NCBI GenBank assembly: GCA_002779345.1
Contig: PEWW01000176.1
Coordinates: forward strand, 1 to 6,665
Source: Candidatus Omnitrophica bacterium CG07_land_8_20_14_0_80_50_8
GTDB taxonomy: Bacteria; Omnitrophota; Gorgyraeia; 2-02-FULL-51-18
DNA: 6,665 bases
Reading direction: 5' to 3'
Below the pieces are notes generated by a model. It worked only from the letters and a program-made list of their open reading frames with translations. It ran no database searches and was not told the DNA's origin. Numbering within the stretch: position 1 is the first letter of the stretch; each line of letters opens with the position of its first letter. Positions 6,350 to 6,665 of this stretch are shown here, piece by piece. The position numbers were made by a program, and so were the translations under genes.

Positions 6350-6665
6350 TCAGCGTAGCGGGCCGATTAAAGAATAGTATAGATTCTCGTAATGATCGAC
6401 GATTACATCGGAACTAAATTTTTTTTCGACGGTTTGGCGGCATCGACGCCTATCGATCTCATGAATTTTTAAAACTGCGCTCGCCATTTCATCCACGTTA
6501 TCGCAAACGAACCCATTGGATCCGTTTTCTATGATCTCAGGGACCGATCCCCGGCGAAACCCGATCACGGGCGTTCCGCAGGCCATCGCTTCAATCATCA
6601 CCAATCCAAACGGCTCTTCCCACTGAATAGGCATGAGCAAAGCACAGGCATTTCTCAGGAGCTCG
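6350..6665 (-). CDS. Glycosyltransferase family 4 (GT4), C-terminal part, cut by window edge
   Basis: The last 104 or so residues of a GT-B glycosyltransferase enter from the right edge; the start lies outside the window. The visible part begins ELLRNACALLMPIQWEEPFG and contains EPFGLVMIE, the EX7E donor-binding motif of GT4. It is followed by AMACGTPVIGFRRGSVPEII and NGSNGFVCDNVDEM, the typical C-terminal donor domain. The protein ends normally about 50 residues later at a TGA (6352-6350). A TTG at 6640 within this stretch is not a plausible start because conserved sequence continues upstream of it. It is the most upstream gene seen in the right-hand minus-strand block, 1 nt from the FkbM gene. 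The N-terminal acceptor domain is not visible, so the acceptor cannot be guessed. Confidence 0.92.
   Translation of the reverse strand, partial: ELLRNACALLMPIQWEEPFGLVMIEAMACGTPVIGFRRGSVPEIIENGSNGFVCDNVDEMASAVLKIHEIDRRRCRQTVEKKFSSDVIVDHYENLYYSLIGPLR

Noticed and set aside
6350..6640. A short 96-residue gene starting at TTG 6640
   Set aside because: The conserved GT4 reading frame continues upstream of that codon to the window edge (ELLRNACALL), so this is the end of a longer gene.

Overview
This window is part of a cell-surface polysaccharide (O-antigen, capsule or exopolysaccharide type) biosynthesis cluster from a bacterium. All seven proteins are recognisable: three soluble glycosyltransferases (one GT2-like, two GT4-like), two adjacent sugar-nucleotide epimerases of the CDP-paratose/CDP-tyvelose 2-epimerase type, one FkbM-type methyltransferase and one multi-spanning GT-C-like membrane protein. 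There are no rRNA, tRNA, CRISPR, phage or transposase signals. The taxon cannot be fixed from the sequence. Moderate GC with an AT-rich insert, two TTG starts, few Shine-Dalgarno sequences and lysine/phenylalanine homopolymer codon runs fit an uncultured, probably Gram-negative lineage; that is inference only.

Layout. From the right edge, a minus-strand block runs leftwards: the C-terminal end of a GT4 glycosyltransferase (6350-6665, cut by the window), an FkbM methyltransferase (5443-6348) and a second GT4-like glycosyltransferase (4166-5446). Their junctions are a 1-nt gap and a 4-nt overlap, so they look like one translationally coupled operon. A single plus-strand gene, a GT-C-like membrane protein (2621-4177), faces this block and overlaps its last gene tail-to-tail by 12 nt. 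A 125-nt divergent gap (2496-2620) is the only real non-coding DNA. It holds possible back-to-back promoters and two small palindromes. A second minus-strand block then runs to the left edge: epimerase B (1443-2495), epimerase A (365-1438) and the N-terminal part of a GT2 glycosyltransferase (1-362, cut by the window), with gaps of 4 and 2 nt.

How the genes may work together (inference). The epimerase pair would make or modify an unusual nucleotide-activated sugar, perhaps inverted at C2. The GT2 and GT4 enzymes would transfer sugars to a lipid-linked or nascent glycan on the cytoplasmic face. The FkbM enzyme would O-methylate a sugar. The GT-C-like protein would add a residue from a polyprenyl-phosphate donor on the outer face of the membrane.

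The main points for a second look are: a seven-T run merging into the stop codon of epimerase A, where a -1 slip would fuse it in frame to the GT2 enzyme; the loss of the catalytic tyrosine (Phe instead) in epimerase B beside an intact paralogue; an A8/T8 palindromic homopolymer tract inside epimerase A; and the AT-rich, opposite-strand membrane gene inserted between the two blocks.
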